DNA from: Acanthaster planci
Lineage: Eukaryota; Echinodermata; Asteroidea; Valvatida; Acanthasteridae
Length of the DNA stretch: 64,000 bases
Direction: 5' to 3'
NCBI RefSeq assembly: GCF_001949145.1
Contig: NW_019091501.1
Span: 580,740-644,739, forward strand
Each line of letters opens with the position of its first letter. Positions within the stretch are counted from its first letter, which is position 1. Positions 49,053 through 62,830 of the stretch are shown here, piece by piece. The notes under the pieces were generated by a model. That model did no database searches, had not been told where the DNA came from, and saw only the letters and a program-made list of their open reading frames with translations. The position numbers and the translations under genes are program-made.

Positions 49053-52000
49053 GGACTACCTCTAATAAACTGAGCAAACCACTGCAGGCTGTACTCCGGT
49101 GACGGGGACATTTACTACATGTAGTTGAGTTGATTTTTGTCAGTGTTTTTGTTTTATTTTTTGTTTGTTGGGGTGTTTGGTTTGTTTTTGGGCGGGTTAC
49201 TTCTTATGGTGAAATCAACCAGCTGTGATCGAGTACTATCTAGATATTGTGCAAAAAGCGTAATTTGGTAACAACAGTATTTAGAAGAACAAGGTGTGAT
49301 TTTGAACAAAATTTAATCCCACCAATACCCCAACAATGAAATAAATAAACAAACAAAATTAAAAATGGGTCCCTAATATGCTATTGATGTGCCATCACAT
49401 AAATGGTGTTATTTCAGAAGCCAAAACACGGAACCCAGTATCGCGGAATTTAAAAGGTCAAAAACAGCCAACCGCATCTTTATTTGTATGACCTATGATA
49501 CGAGACCGACGAATGAGAGACTTTGAGACGTTCACTGGGAGCAGACAACCGGTCCTTTTCCCACAGTTGTGCGCGAGATCCGAACTTCAGCGCATGCCCA
49601 AAACTGTGCGCGTATGCGCGTAGAATTAGCAAAATGTGCTCACATGCCCAGAACTAGCAAGGGGACCAGTTTGCCGATCTCCAGGATCAAGACGGAGATC
49701 AATGGCCGCCGCCACCCAACCTCGTTCCCATGGGTGCAATCTTACCACGGCACGTTGGTTCCCACCATGCCTTGCGCAATCTCAACCCCTGGTATTGTGA
49801 GGTTTAAATATCCCGCTATTTGGGAGATTTAAATTAGAATCGTAGTCGATGTCTTTACGCGCGACGTAGATTTATGCGTACGTGACGAGCAGGAGAATAC
49901 AGAGAGGTTTAGTTGCACGTTCTATGTGAACGCGAAAAAGTGTTGACTCTTGCTGACGTCATTGCTTCGTGCGTGTTGTCTTTCACTCCCGGGTATTTCG
50001 CACGGACGTCCAATGCGTGAAACAAGTTCACGTTGGATCAAAACGTAAGAAACTGCAACTTTTTTGGAAGGTTTAAAATTATGCATTAAAGTAACATTCG
50101 TGGATATGAAATTGACATTTTTGGAAAGTGCAAGGCTATGCAGCTGGGATTTTTTCATGCTTGGTTTATGATGACCGATTACACTTATTTTTTATAGATT
50201 GACCTGAGGTGATTGATCGTTTGTCCTTTTATTCGAGTGTTTTGGGAAGATGTACATTTTGTGCGGGACGCGCATCTAAACGTTCAAACAGGAACAGCTA
50301 CGCGTGCGCAACAGCCTGTCCAATCAGCGCAGCCATGCGCTGACTCATGCGCGCACTTTGCTCCCGAAAGACCTTGAGCTTTAAAAATACTGAACTAGCT
50401 TATTATAACCATGTTTCCTACTTCCATGTTATAACCAAAGTTGCGACCACTGAGGAATTATGAATTTCAAATCGGACTTAAGCCTTGAATAGAAAGCCTT
50501 GATCATTAAGTTAACACGGTCTCGTGAACATGTGGTTAAAAAGACAACAACAAAAAACAAACAAAATAAAACTACCCATTGCCGAATGGTTGGTGAAAGA
50601 AGCTCGTGAGAACAAGTGGTAGATAGGCCGAACACCCTATGTTGTCAGATTCAAGCTCGTGACCAGACAAATAACTCTCTTTCACTTCTTATTCAATACA
50701 TTCACACACTACCAGCGTGACCCAGTCTTCCCGACGGGAGGGCTCTCTTCGAGTCAAATCTACCAATCATTCCATTGTCCTCAGAAACGACACAATTTTC
50801 CCCAGCCCACGAATTACGACGCACATCCCCTTTGTAAGCTTCGTGTGTCTGCTGCACGGATGTTCCGATATGATGCGGGAAAAAGCCCCAATTTTACACT
50901 TACTATATGATGCATCATTCATAATGTGATGTGAAGTGGGCGTCAACTACTGCCTATAGACACTAGCAGGAAACGCTGGCTACTTACAGACTGTATTTCC
51001 ATCGCTGCCAGTCACGCTTTGCAAGTAATATGAAGTGTGAAGAGACAACAACCAGCGAATATAAAGAATCAGCCACACAGCTGCACGGCTATCTCTACAC
51101 CGCATGCTGGTATAGGGCGCAAACTAATTACATGTACATGTACAAGACTGTCTTCGCTGTGACTGTTGATGAACAAATGGAAATTAGCATCATCGGTTGT
51201 CAGCTTAGATGCTCCCGGAACTTTGCCAATGTAGGGAACAACGGGTCGCCTTTGGGGAAGAAAATATTCCTGGCAGGGTTTTTTCCCTGAGTAATTTGAT
51301 TTTTAATGTCGGATCTTATACATGCTGAAATTTGTTCCTAGATGAAAATCCTACCTCTGTACTTTTTCGTCGTAACCACCTCGAATCATGATAATGAGTA
51401 GATGGCCATGGTTTCCTATTAAGTGATTAGTAAATGGGCCCTGCTCCAAATGGTTTCGAGATTATGATTGCCCTCCAAATGACCCTTACGTTAAGATGTA
51501 ATGCTTTCTTGTTTATATGCATTTTTCCGATAGAATCATGGAGTCTGACAATCCATAATAATGCGACATATTAATTTACTTAATTTGTCCTGCGACTCGT
51601 GACTCGGATTCGTAACTTGGGCTCCAGAAGTCACTGGAGCTGAAGTAGCAAAAGACACAGACAAGGACATGGACAGCAGTTCCAGATGTGCGATTACCTT
51701 CGTTTACTTCCAACGCTCGTCCCGGCATAGCACATTTGTAATCAATTCAAATTAACAGGATGGCCAAATAATTAAAATCTTTTTTCTTCGTATTTTGACC
51801 ATCCTCGTATCTTTGTAAATTTTCTTGAAAGGGTCCACTTTGATGACATTTTTCTGAGATACACTTTTTAATGCAACTTTACACTCACTTTTAATGCATG
51901 AAATTTATCTGACACCTCCCTTTGGTTCAAGAGCATTAAAGTTGCGTCTCTTTGAGTATTTATAAATTTGCACACTAGTCTTTTCAAGAACAGCTGAGAG

Positions 52001-55000
52001 TGCTGCTGCTGTGATGTCATTCAGAGGGGGCTTATTTCTGTCTCATTGTTAACTCATAATTTGCTCATTGAAAATATTTCTTTGAAAGGATTACTCTTTG
52101 GCTTTTATTTCCACATACATACACAATAATGAATGGAAAGGATAAATTCAGAACAGCAAAATAGAACAAGTCCAGCATATTTTTTGTGGGTGTGTGTGTG
52201 TTCACGTCAATGTATTTTTGAAACTTTTATCCCTGAATACAAATACAGTATTGTTCATGAATACAGAAATTTGCATTAGCTTAAAACAAAAAGGCACCAG
52301 CATTCCCGTTAACATAGCGAAACAAAGATCAAAATAGCAGAGACACAAGGGTGCATTCGTAAGGGGTTATAATGTAAAAACTGCACTTCGCAGACCCTTC
52401 CAGACACCAAGTCCTCACTATTGTGTAAACTGTCAGTTGAATATTAATATGCCATGAGACAGATGTCTGAAAATCAAGCTTGTATGAGTACATTTTAGAA
52501 AGGGTCAGCACAAACTACCCTTTTATTCGTATACAACTACAGTGAGATGACGATTTGGGAAGAAGTGAAAGTCCAATCAGGTCAAGATTTCATGTGCATT
52601 CTTAAAGTAGTACAGCAACGATGACGTCGTTTTCCTAACCTCACAATACGGAGAATAAAAAAACCAACAAGATTGTCGGTGTGTCACGACATCGCGTGAC
52701 TTGACATGCGAGCGTGGGATTTGAGGTTTCAATTTCTTCTGTCTTCGATATGGACTGCCTCAAGGCGAAGACTTCAATGTTATTTCACGATACTGCAGTC
52801 TTGGCCGTTGTCATAGAAACCTTATCAAAATACTACAATTTCAATTACATCTCTGTATTGTGCGCCAGACCTACAAGGTTTGTCGAGTCGCGGGCCTGTT
52901 TGCTTCCGCTGTTCAATAATATCCTGTTATTAAAATGAAAAGCCCTACTTACTTTCCACAGATTGAATCAACACACCCATATTTCCCATCTTGAGGAAAA
53001 CGTAATCAATAATGTTCCAACGTGAGTACATAGAAATATCCCAAGATAATATTCAACGCAGTCATTCAGCTGGACTCACATACACAATCCCCATTTCTTG
53101 GGTCTTCAGGACACCCCACCCCCGCGCTTTCAACATGTGACATGTTTCGATATTGACAATATTACATACAATTGAAAAAGACAACTAGCCTTCAGATACA
53201 CAAATTGGTCAGAATGCATACTGTTTTAAATAGCCCTACACCCGTTGCCTTGCCGTACAGAATTTATAATTATATAGCAGCTTTAGGTTTCGTCACATCA
53301 TGGCGTGAGAGTGGTGCATTTAGAGAATAATGCGGTTTTAATGGGCCAGGTTGTGAATAGAAATCATTCCCTGTCGTTGACTTTTGCATTCCTAATTGAA
53401 ACCACCTAGAACGCGCGCACCTGACAAGATGCCACCTGGTCTATAACTGCAAATTTAACAGCCAGCAGCAGCTCGCCTTATAATCCTCCATACAGTGAAT
53501 TTTGTCTGCCACTAGGTCAAGTCTTGTCTTCTCTTGGTCCAGTCATGATCATGAGGAGAGAGTGGACCCAGCTTTATTAGTACCCTGAACTTACTTTAAG
53601 CTTTTGGCCTTCTAAAGTTCTTTTTTGTATCAAAATGGGACACTGAAGACAACGATTCTCGCGGTGTTTGTGCCTGGACAAATCTGACTCCTCTGTCTGT
53701 CAAAAGCAATCGATGCTGACAGGCAATTCGCGGACATAGGTATGCCGAGCCTCGAACTGGCTGTTTGTACACTCGCGTCCGAATTGCTTTATCCAATCGC
53801 ATAGTATAAGAACTAACGCAGCACGCGCAAACTTACTATATGCCTATGGCGGCGGGGTGGTAAGTGCGAATGGAAGCTGATCAGTATTAAATGATCGGCG
53901 TATGACGTACAGCAATGTTTTTTTTTCTTCCAATGTGTTCTGTTTTTCTGCACGTCAAGGAATAAACCAAGTTACAAGTCCCACTTTACATTTGAAAGTT
54001 TCAAAAGTTCCAGATGGATGAAGAGAGCAGACTACACGGTGACAAGTCTGCCGAGGTTAAATTGTCTAATTTTGTCTTATTGACCTTTTAATCGAACACC
54101 GCAGGTCTAGGTCGGGTGCATGCATCGCGGCATTTGCTACGAATTTCAGTCAGAAAATTACGAAGCGACAGGCTCTCAAAACTCACTGTTAGTCCTCTTT
54201 GACTTCAAGCAACTTGAAAAATCCATCATTGCTGGAATTAGAGTGACTGATATGACTAATTGCTTCAGGAATCTCCATCGACACATAAAGCTGCACACAA
54301 GTGGGCGTTATGCCTCAGAGAAGTTGAGGGGAAATAAAGAGGTTCACTTCAAATAATCTTGGGAAAGTTTATTTACATTTCTTGAGTAACTACCTCAAAC
54401 AACATAAATTAAACGTCTTTAAAACGAAAGTAACAACCCTCAAGCAGCCCTACGTGGCAATTATGCTTGGCAAGGAAACTCCAGAGTGACGGAAAATGTA
54501 AACATGATCGCACTACGCTACTGGCTTGTATCAATAACTTGTCCTCGTAAAAAAGGAAGCGAAACTGGTGGAAACTATGATTGGGTGTAAACAGTCGAAA
54601 CGTTCGTGCCTTTTCTTTGTACATGCAGGAATGCGCTAAGGTATGGTAGACATTTCGCCAAGCTGAAGAATATTTCTGGTAAGAGGAATGCAACCACGAT
54701 GGTTATAAGGCATGAAGGTAGGCCTAAACAAACCGAGAACACCTCAAGAACGTTCATGTACGTGCCTTGCACAACAATAATTCAGAACCATTATATACTA
54801 CATATCATGGGCCTTTCAACTATATAGCATAAATGAATTATCTCCTTTTCTTAATTATGGTATATTTTCTGAAATGTCCATATTTAACCCTTTCCAAATC
54901 GATTTAAAGGCCACCGAATACATGTATATTAAGTAAAATTACATGAAGTAGCTATATCTAATAATGAGTTATCATTAGGCCCATGTCATTCTCGTAATTC

Positions 55001-55118
55001 AGGAGTACGTCCGCAAGTGGCCTTTCCCCGAGGCCTTGTAATGAGAGTAGAGGTCTGGGAACAATATTGTAGTTATTATATGAGCTAATGAGCTTATAAC
55101 ACGGCTAATGAACACCAT

Positions 55119-58100
55119 TCAGACTTTCGGTCCCTTAGCTGCTACGCTCTTTCGAGGTCGCTTCAAACGGTCACTCCTTAGAAAGCTCTGTATTCGGTTG
55201 ATCTGACTGGCAACATCCGACTTGATGTCGGTATCGTCGTCGTCGTCCGAGAAAAGCAAGGGCCCGTCGTCGTCACAGGAGGGTCTTTTTGACCCTGCAG
55301 ATGGAAACATTACTGCAGGAGTTAGGGTTCTTTGGGTGGTCGATTGTGCTTGAAACAATGTCGAAGAGTCGATGTTCTGAAGTAGGAATTATGAGACCAT
55401 TATTACTAAAAGCTACTTAGTTATATCAGATAATAACGCGGTCGGCTATTCACATAAACGCTGCTTACCTACCTATTTGGGATCAGCCCTGTCTCCAGAG
55501 GAGACATTAATTCTGTTAATCTCTTTCATTTATTTTAGGGCGTCCCGAAGTCACATAGGCCTTAATTTCAACTCCAATAAAATCCCGCCTCTGCCTGTTT
55601 TTGCGCCCTTGGCCGGCCGCATGCGCGTTTAATTTTTTTTTTTGTAGCTGACACAGTGCATTATGCAATGTGCTAGATTCTCTTCTTCGAAATCGCAAAG
55701 TCAAATAATATTCGTTCGATGAATGTCTGATTTAAATTGTAATCGTGATGTTTCTAGACTCTCCACATGTTTGACGAGGGCACAATAGTAACCAACATAT
55801 TTTCAGTTCGTTTTCTGATATCGTGGTGTTAGTTTTCTTTAAAAGTGGGGGACGCATCATCCATACCAATATGACCTTTAGTGACATGGAGCTCTGATCT
55901 TTAGTGACATGGAGCTCTTATCATAACTACACGTGTCAGGGATGCAAAATCTTCCACAAAGTATAAAAGGGATTGATTTCGAATGAAAAACTGATGGTGA
56001 TGTTGTTCCACATGCTGACACACACGTTGAGAGAAAAAGAGATATGAATATAAATATTGCGTGCGTCGAGGAACCGAGAACCCACATGGAGTTGAGTAGA
56101 CCTAGCTATAGACCCAGGTCTCCCGGCACATAACGCATTAATCTATCAGCAATTACAAGTGCCATAGGAAACATCACCAGCCTGTATTTAGTTGCCAGCT
56201 AAAACTAGGCTAAAACTGCACGACAAATTCGAAACTGCACAGTTGTTAAAGTCCTTCAAATAGATATAACAGACCCTATGTTATAAACGGCATTCTACCC
56301 TTCGCAGGGTCTCTGTAAAGAACAGTTCTCTCCTTTGTCTTGCCCCCAGAAATATACGGTCTTCTATGTTCCTTCGCTGGCCTACTATCCTCCCATCAAG
56401 TACCCTCTACCCGCCCCCTCTCAACACTGACCTAGCTGCGTCCGTCGCATCAGACATTGATAAAAGGCCATGAAACCAATAGTGAGGTCTCAAAGGGCGG
56501 TCATGCACAACCTGAGTGTGTGAAGACAACTTCAAAATCAGTGATCGATGACAGACTTGAACAAGGCCCTTGCTGGCCAGTTATATCCAAGTCGGTTTGC
56601 AAAGTGATTACAACACAACCTAGGTCATTCACAATACTTGGTGGCCCCAGGGTATTGTTCTAGTAAAATGAGAGCAAGGCGATTGGTGCAAGCTAAAATC
56701 AAATGAACTTTACAAGTGCACGATACCTAAGCTCTGCAGCTTTTGCACGGCGTTTCTTGCGAATCAGGGGCCTCTTTCTAATTCTACATTTCGATGAAGC
56801 CTGGGAATAATTTTGGGTAAGAGAGGGGAGAACTGTAGAGTGGCAACATGCACTGACTGTGAAGAGTGAGAGTGAAGACTAATATATTGACGGCCATCTT
56901 TATTGGATTTAGAATGTTATTGGAGTTAGGATGTTAGACCTACACAGATCCATGGTAGGAAACTGGGGTCCATTGACAAGTGCATGATCATTTCAGTTAT
57001 CTGGCTCATGTACAAACCTTATGTTTTGAATGCTTTACTGTCTTTTTAAGTCTAAAGTTTCATAGGGCCTACATAAACATCTCTCACAGCCTATTCATCA
57101 GGAAAAGTATCAAAATATCAGTTTTTGATTGTTCTTCTTGTTTTTCTTTTATATATTTGTTAAAATGATATCTCGTGTATGCGGGATCAGGAAATTGAAA
57201 AGGGTTCCCGGCACCAAACTTTGAAAGTACGTGCAATAAATAAAATCAGAAATGTAACTTACCAGAGGGGCCGAATTTGGTGCTGATGCCAAGTCAAACT
57301 CCTCAGCAAAATCTGGCCACTCCTGGCTGGCCTTTTTTTCTTTGGTGGACGAACACTTGCTTGCAGGATTGTAGCTATTCTGGCATTCCTCTGGAATAAC
57401 ACCTTTTCGGTCACTTTAGAGTGGATGGGATCTGGAATATGTTCAGTCCTTCCGGGTGATATTATGGGTCTGAGCAGCATGCTGGCTGATAGGTTGGCTC
57501 GTGGAGTTAAGCCGTATCTTGGCTGAGAGGCAAGCAGTGCCAAACCTGGGAGCATATAGGATGACCTGGTTCCGGTTCTAACGCCTTCATTCAAGTAAGT
57601 TCCTGAAGCCTGGATCTTTGACTTCGATACCTGATCACTTGAGGTTTGCTGCACTGAAAGAGTATTTGCGATGTTAAACCTGCCAAGCCCAGAGGTCGGT
57701 TGCCTCTGGGTTGTGTCTTGAACGTCTCGGGCATATGGGATGCTTGCCAACTTAAAATCTTGTCTACCTGTCTCCTGAGCGATCTTACTACCATGAGCTG
57801 ATGTTGTCAAGCTCTTCTCTCTCAAACCTTGTTCAGTGATTTCCTTCTTAGTGGGCTGAATTTGGAGGGCATCCAATGAGCCATCAGCCAAGGGTTGGTT
57901 GATTAGCTTCTGACTAAGCTCTTTCTGTTGCAAGTCTTCTGATGTTGGGATCTGAAAAGGTGCATCTAGAAGAACTACTTGATTGGCGTCTCTTTCTGGG
58001 TCTAGGTGCTTAGTTGGTTTGTCACTGAAGTCAACCATGTTGACTGCATTTGCAACTTCATCAGTGCCTGTATGAATGTTAGTTCCACTGTTTGCCTCAG

Positions 58101-61100
58101 GTGGACACTTTGGATCAATTCCCACAGGTGACAGACTCTTGTTCTCGCTTACCGCTTGACCTGCAAGTGATGCATCCAGGTCAGACTTTGCTGGTGTTAC
58201 AGAATTTTGTGAGGGTTGGTTCTCCTTTTCATCAACTCTTTCGAGAGGACTTTTAGGATACTGCATCAGCTCTGCTTCATTTTCTTGCCTTACATTGACA
58301 GTTTCTGTATCACTCCCTGAATTTGATGTAAACCTTGATTCTGAAACATTACAATTTGAGTTGCTTTTGTCAGAATCTGAAGATGGGCAGGATTTCTCCG
58401 TTTCCATCAGACCCCCTAGACTGTCATGTATGACTCTTCCCTCATCCTCATTATTGCCTTGATTGCCTTCTGCTTGCCTGAGGCCGGGTGCAGCATCTTT
58501 GATGAGAATACGAGATTCCAGTTGATCACTCGGTGCAGAGCATGGAGCCTGCTCTGTTGTAGACGCTTCAATCTGCATACTGACGTGATCCCAGCTTGCT
58601 TCCTTGGCTGTCTTGCTGGGCTCATCACTTGCCTTTCTCTGCGGCACCTGGTTATTAGTCTCATCAGTTGACGAGGCTTTTCCGTCTTGTGATAGCCCTG
58701 TTACATGATGTGATTGATCAATTTCCTCTGACGCCAATCGCCGTTCAGCAGCATCTGCCTTTTGTTGCCACTGTTCTGCTTCAGTGTTGGTGCTTTTGTT
58801 TTCTTTCCTGGTATCTTCTTCTCTTTTTTCAGATTCTGTTATTCTTTCCTAGATCATGAAAACACAAGCTTACAATTTATAGGGTGAAAAAATAGTTTAT
58901 TTTAAACCAGATTAAGCATTATTTATTTTTCAACATGTAAACATTACAAATGTAAACGGTTACGAATTTTCACCTTTAACTTCACAGCAATGTTGTAGGT
59001 TCTTTCCGCAAAGGAAATATGCCATAGATGTCACCAAGACCAGACAGTACGGGTCACATCAGAGGCATGATCACGAAGATCAATGTATTTTTATGCCGTG
59101 TTCGTCCAAAGTCACAATCATCTTTATTACTGATCCGTTATCTTCACTGACCCGTTATTGTTTTTGCTTTATCAAAACTGGGCAAATGTGCAGTATGTAC
59201 GTAGGGCAATGGAATACCCAGGGCAGGGCCAGTTGGGGTCATCCCGCCCAAGGGTTGACCCCCCCAAAAATTAATAACACAAGAAAGGCAATTGTTTCAT
59301 TTCCCTTCCCTCAAAAGGTATTGTCAATAGCCTTGAAATTTAGCCTTTCCTCTGAAAGAAGAAAAAGAGGTTACAAGAAAGTCCAAATATTCTGGCCTCA
59401 TTCCCCCCAAAAAGTATGCGCCCCTCCATAAAAAATGTGGTTCTGAATAAACCCTTGGCCTTCAGAGACATTGCAGTGTGTTATGTAGTCTTTATGCCTC
59501 CAGAAAATCTTTGCCTCCAGGGTTCATCCAATATGACAGAAGAAGTACCTTCAATTCTCTAATTATTTCATTCATTTCCGTGTTTTTCCTTGACCAGCTG
59601 CTGTTCATCTCCTCCAAAGTTTTCTGTGCCTCCACAAGAGATCTCTTTTCTTCTTGCAGACTTGCGAGTTGCCCCCTTAAAGACCCCTCCTGTAATACAG
59701 CAGTAGAATTCAATAAACAGCAAGGAAGGGAAAACTGATAACCAGCATACTTGGTCTGTAGGTTTAAATATCAATGAACACATCCATTTAGGCTCAGGGA
59801 GTTACAAAAATTCAAGTAAACTAAAGTATTTCAATCAAAACGTTTCATCGTTAAAGGCTTTTTAAGAAGAATAGGCATATTACTTAACCATCTTGAGGAC
59901 AATACGAAATAAATCTTTCCAACTTAGAGAACAAAAATTCATATAAAAAAATTAAAATGACTTCAAAATTCTCTAAACTTGTTTCAGGTTGTATGTGGAA
60001 ACTCTTCCACATTCTTCCATGGTTAGTAAGCTTGCCATTTATGTTGGTGGGCTGAATGTATGCGTATTAGATGGGCTCTGCAATCTGAAGGGTGGATACT
60101 TCTGGAGCAGCGAAAAGCATATGATAAAGTGCCTTTATTTGTTATGAATTGATACATTCCCTAAAATACCTTATAAAATGGAATCCATTAGGTTTCAATC
60201 TTGCTTCCCCAGATAGACAAATGAATGTAATGAGGTTTAACGACTACCATTTCATTGCAACACTCATCATTACCATGGTAAAGTCATGTCATATTAAACA
60301 CTCAGGTGAAATCATTGACCAGTCTTTGTACTATCAAGGCTCTTGGGGAGATTAGTTTATTTCTAAACTCACAAAGTCCTGGGAGGATATCATCCGCAGT
60401 TTTCACAGTCAAGTTTGAAATACATCCCTTTTTTGAAGAATGAAACAGAATGCAGTTCTCTTTCATGATTCTTGATAATAGTACATCAGTACATGTATAT
60501 CCAATCATGGTTTACAACATAAACCAGTCTTGAAAAATTTGAGATGCCAGTTTTACTTGTTGATAAGTGCACTTAATGTTGATTTCTGCGTAAATGTAAA
60601 GATTAAATTGAAGTGATCAGTCCTATCTATTTGTGTCTTAAAGCCCTACATTCACTAACCTGAATGCTGAAATTGGCAGCCAGCTTCTCATTTTTCTGCT
60701 TCTCTGCTTTCAATTCCATCTGTTTAGTGAGCAGTTCATCCTTAAATTGGCCAATCTCGGTCTCAAGGTTCTTGACGTCAGTGGCCAAAGACGAGGCTCG
60801 CTCAGCATTCTCATTGCTGCTCACGAGGTGCCTCTCTGACAGTTTCTGGGACCTTGCTAAGGATTCCAACAAGTTCTAAGACATGGGACAGTATGTTGAA
60901 ACTTAAGAGCATTCAAAAGAAGCTAAACAGTGAGGACTTGGGCACCGATAGGATTTTTAATGGGGGGGAAGGACTCTTCCGGGGGGGGGAGGTTGGGCAG
61001 CAAATCGCTCCAGCAGCAAATTGATGGATCATTGGTGGTCAGCATTGAAAATCATTACTGTTTATCAAGAAAGAAAAATTGACTCAGTTTTGTTTTTCAA

Positions 61101-62830
61101 AGGTACTTTGTAAAAATTGACTAAGTTTTGTTTTTCAAAGGTACTTTGTAAAAATTGACTCAGTTTTGTTTTTCCAAGGTACTTTCAAGTAATTTGTGAT
61201 TTTAATCCCCTCCACCCTTTTGTCATTTATCTGCTTTTGTCTTAAATTTGGTTCCCCATACACTTTTAATTTTCATTTTTTCGGGGGTGAGGAGAGACAA
61301 TCATGACACCCATGAGTCAAGAATGCTAATCAAGCAGAGGTTGAAATGATGTTATTTTCCCCTCCAGTGCTTGGGAACCCTAATAGCTTAATGGCGCAAA
61401 AATAAAGAAATGATTGCAGAGTCTGTTCCATTTAAGTGTCGGGGGTAATAATTTCAAAAGCTTAAAGTTACCTGGTTAGCCAATCTTGCTTCCTCAATTT
61501 GTATAGACAGGAGCTCACAGGTGTTTTTACTCTACATTAAAAAAAAGGAACTTGATTCACTCTTGTTTTCAGCCCTCCAGTGTGTAATGCAATATGATAT
61601 TTACTGCCATGTTCAAAATCTACCAGCGGAAGGGGGGTGATTATGTTTATCTAAACCTTCTCTTTTTCTGCACAAAAATAATGAGACATCAGGATAAATT
61701 GATGTCTCTTTGTAACTTCAGGAAAGTACAACAGCTCTCCAAATGAGCTGAAGCACCATCTACTTTCTTTTACCCCTTCACTGCAATTAATTTTCCAGTA
61801 TGTGGTTTAGAGAAGGGTTAATGATAAACAGTCTAGCTGAGAATAAGCTACCATATATAGCCAAAAGAATGCTGCAAGGAATTTTTTAAAAAATGAACAG
61901 GGGGGACTCAGGTAATTAAAATGCCTAGGTTGGAAAAAAGGCTGCAAGTCACTAAAAATAAATCAGTCCCATTCCTTGTTGAGCTGGCTGATTGTGTTGC
62001 ACAACTTAAGCTGAACCCTACATATAAAATTTTAATGAAATTGCACTAGACTACCTCTGTCATAAGTTTAGGATGGTTTCCGATATTCACTGTGATTCTA
62101 TTAAGGGTAGTTCCGCCAATTTTGTTCTTCTAAGAACAAAAGGGTCAGAGTGCAATGCATTTTTTCATATTAGAATTCATGATTGAATTTACTACCTGAT
62201 AGCATCAATGCTGCAATAATCGCTGTCAATTTAAAAGTGCTGCGAAAAGCTTGCTTTCTTCTCAGTCTAATTTTGGACAGGTCTAAATTCAATGAACTGT
62301 ATGCACTACTTTCCAAGCAATTTTATTTATCTCATTTGCATTGTGTATGTTTACTTTTGTGTTCTTAAGGATCCTGAAGGAAATGAACTGTGTATTAGCA
62401 GCGTTTTGGGTTATCCCTGGCTTTGTGATTTATTGTCACCATTTTGGATACATATGTATTTGTTTAGCAATGTTTCTTTGTTTATTTCTGTCAAAATCAG
62501 CCAATCAAAAAAGGTTGTCAAATAATGAAATATTTATCATTGCAATGGGAAATTCAAAAATCAAGTCCCAACCATATTTTTAGCTGAAGCAAGTTCAATC
62601 CATCTGCTCCATCAGCCATACCTGTTTTAAATGTTTCTCTGTCTGCTTCTGTTGGCTCTGCACTGCTTTCAGATCACTCTCCTCCCGGGTCGGTTTTTCA
62701 TCCAGCTGGGCTCTGAGACTGACAATCTCCTGTGTTTTCTGCTTGAGGTCCACCTCAAGAGAACGGATGGTACAGGTCTGGTGCTGGTTGATGAAGCTAA
62801 GTCTGCCGTTCAGCTTCTGAGCCGCTTGAA
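55119..62830 (-). CDS. Unrecognised coiled-coil protein, C-terminal part (5' exons not identified; gene probably runs beyond the window)
   Basis: Exons in transcript order: 62830-62622, 61531-61472, 60875-60660, 59689-59549, 58848-57263, 55376-55119. The first four (about 208 residues) are charged heptad-rich coiled coil (EEARLANQ, LETEIGQFKDELLTKQMELK, LEEMNSSWSRKNTEMNEIIR). The 1586-nt exon begins with coiled coil (EQWQQKADAAERRLASEE) and continues as about 480 residues of Ser/Gln/Thr-rich, probably disordered sequence with a KEN box (VDEKENQPS, 58219-58227) and Ser/Thr-Pro sites (LTPRANLSAS, ISPGRTEH). The last exon encodes an acidic run (FSDDDDDTDIK), INRIQSFLRSDRLKRPRK and a stop. The long exon reaches the last exon in the wrong frame unless a -1 shift occurs at the A7 run, 57333-57339. 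The first listed exon starts in phase 1, so earlier exons exist. The KEN box and basic tail suggest a cell-cycle-regulated nuclear or centrosomal protein; the family is unknown. Confidence 0.8.
55873..55918. repeat. Two-copy tandem repeat, 23-bp unit
   Basis: GACCTTTAGTGACATGGAGC and its continuation to CTCT are repeated directly at 55896 with one change (C to T). It lies in the last intron of the coiled-coil gene. Confidence 0.7.
56727..56800 (-). other. Candidate alternative exon encoding a basic peptide
   Basis: A 74-nt stretch has an acceptor (TTATTCCCAG) and a donor (CTTAG|GTATCG) on the minus strand, between the long and last exons of the coiled-coil gene. In the frame continuing from the -1 reading it encodes CRIRKRPLIRKKRRAK, a nuclear-localisation-like run. 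Inclusion shifts the last exon into a frame that stops after about 17 more codons, giving a different C terminus. It may be an alternative exon or a cryptic one. Confidence 0.3.
57333..57339 (-). other. A7 run where the coding frame changes by -1
   Basis: On the minus strand the frame used for the preceding 500 codons reads CCA AAG AAA AAA AGG. After the run that frame stays open but becomes basic and ends in phase 2, so joining the last exon creates TGA at the junction. The -1 frame instead reads AAG GCC AGC CAG and encodes EWPDFAEEFDLASAPNSAPL, ending in phase 0, which joins the last exon's open frame exactly. Either one A is missing from the sequence or slippage occurs on the A run. Confidence 0.7.
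61074..61186. repeat. Three-copy tandem repeat, 38-bp unit
   Basis: Units starting at 61074, 61112 and 61150 share AAAAATTGACTCAGTTTTGT followed by TTTTCAAAGGTACTTTG, with one or two changes per copy. It lies in an intron of the coiled-coil gene. Confidence 0.8.

Larger units (their letters stand above)
45811..55118. other. Intergenic DNA between the protease and coiled-coil genes
   Basis: No gene with recognisable domains or a consistent splice chain was found in these 9.3 kb. Contents noted separately: a perfect 54-bp tandem duplication (46440-46547) and one open frame (48717-49052). The segment 49500-50350 is richer in CG dinucleotides and could be a regulatory island. On the minus strand an AATAAA (plus-strand TTTATT at 54368-54373) is a possible end signal for the coiled-coil gene. 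Confidence 0.4.
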
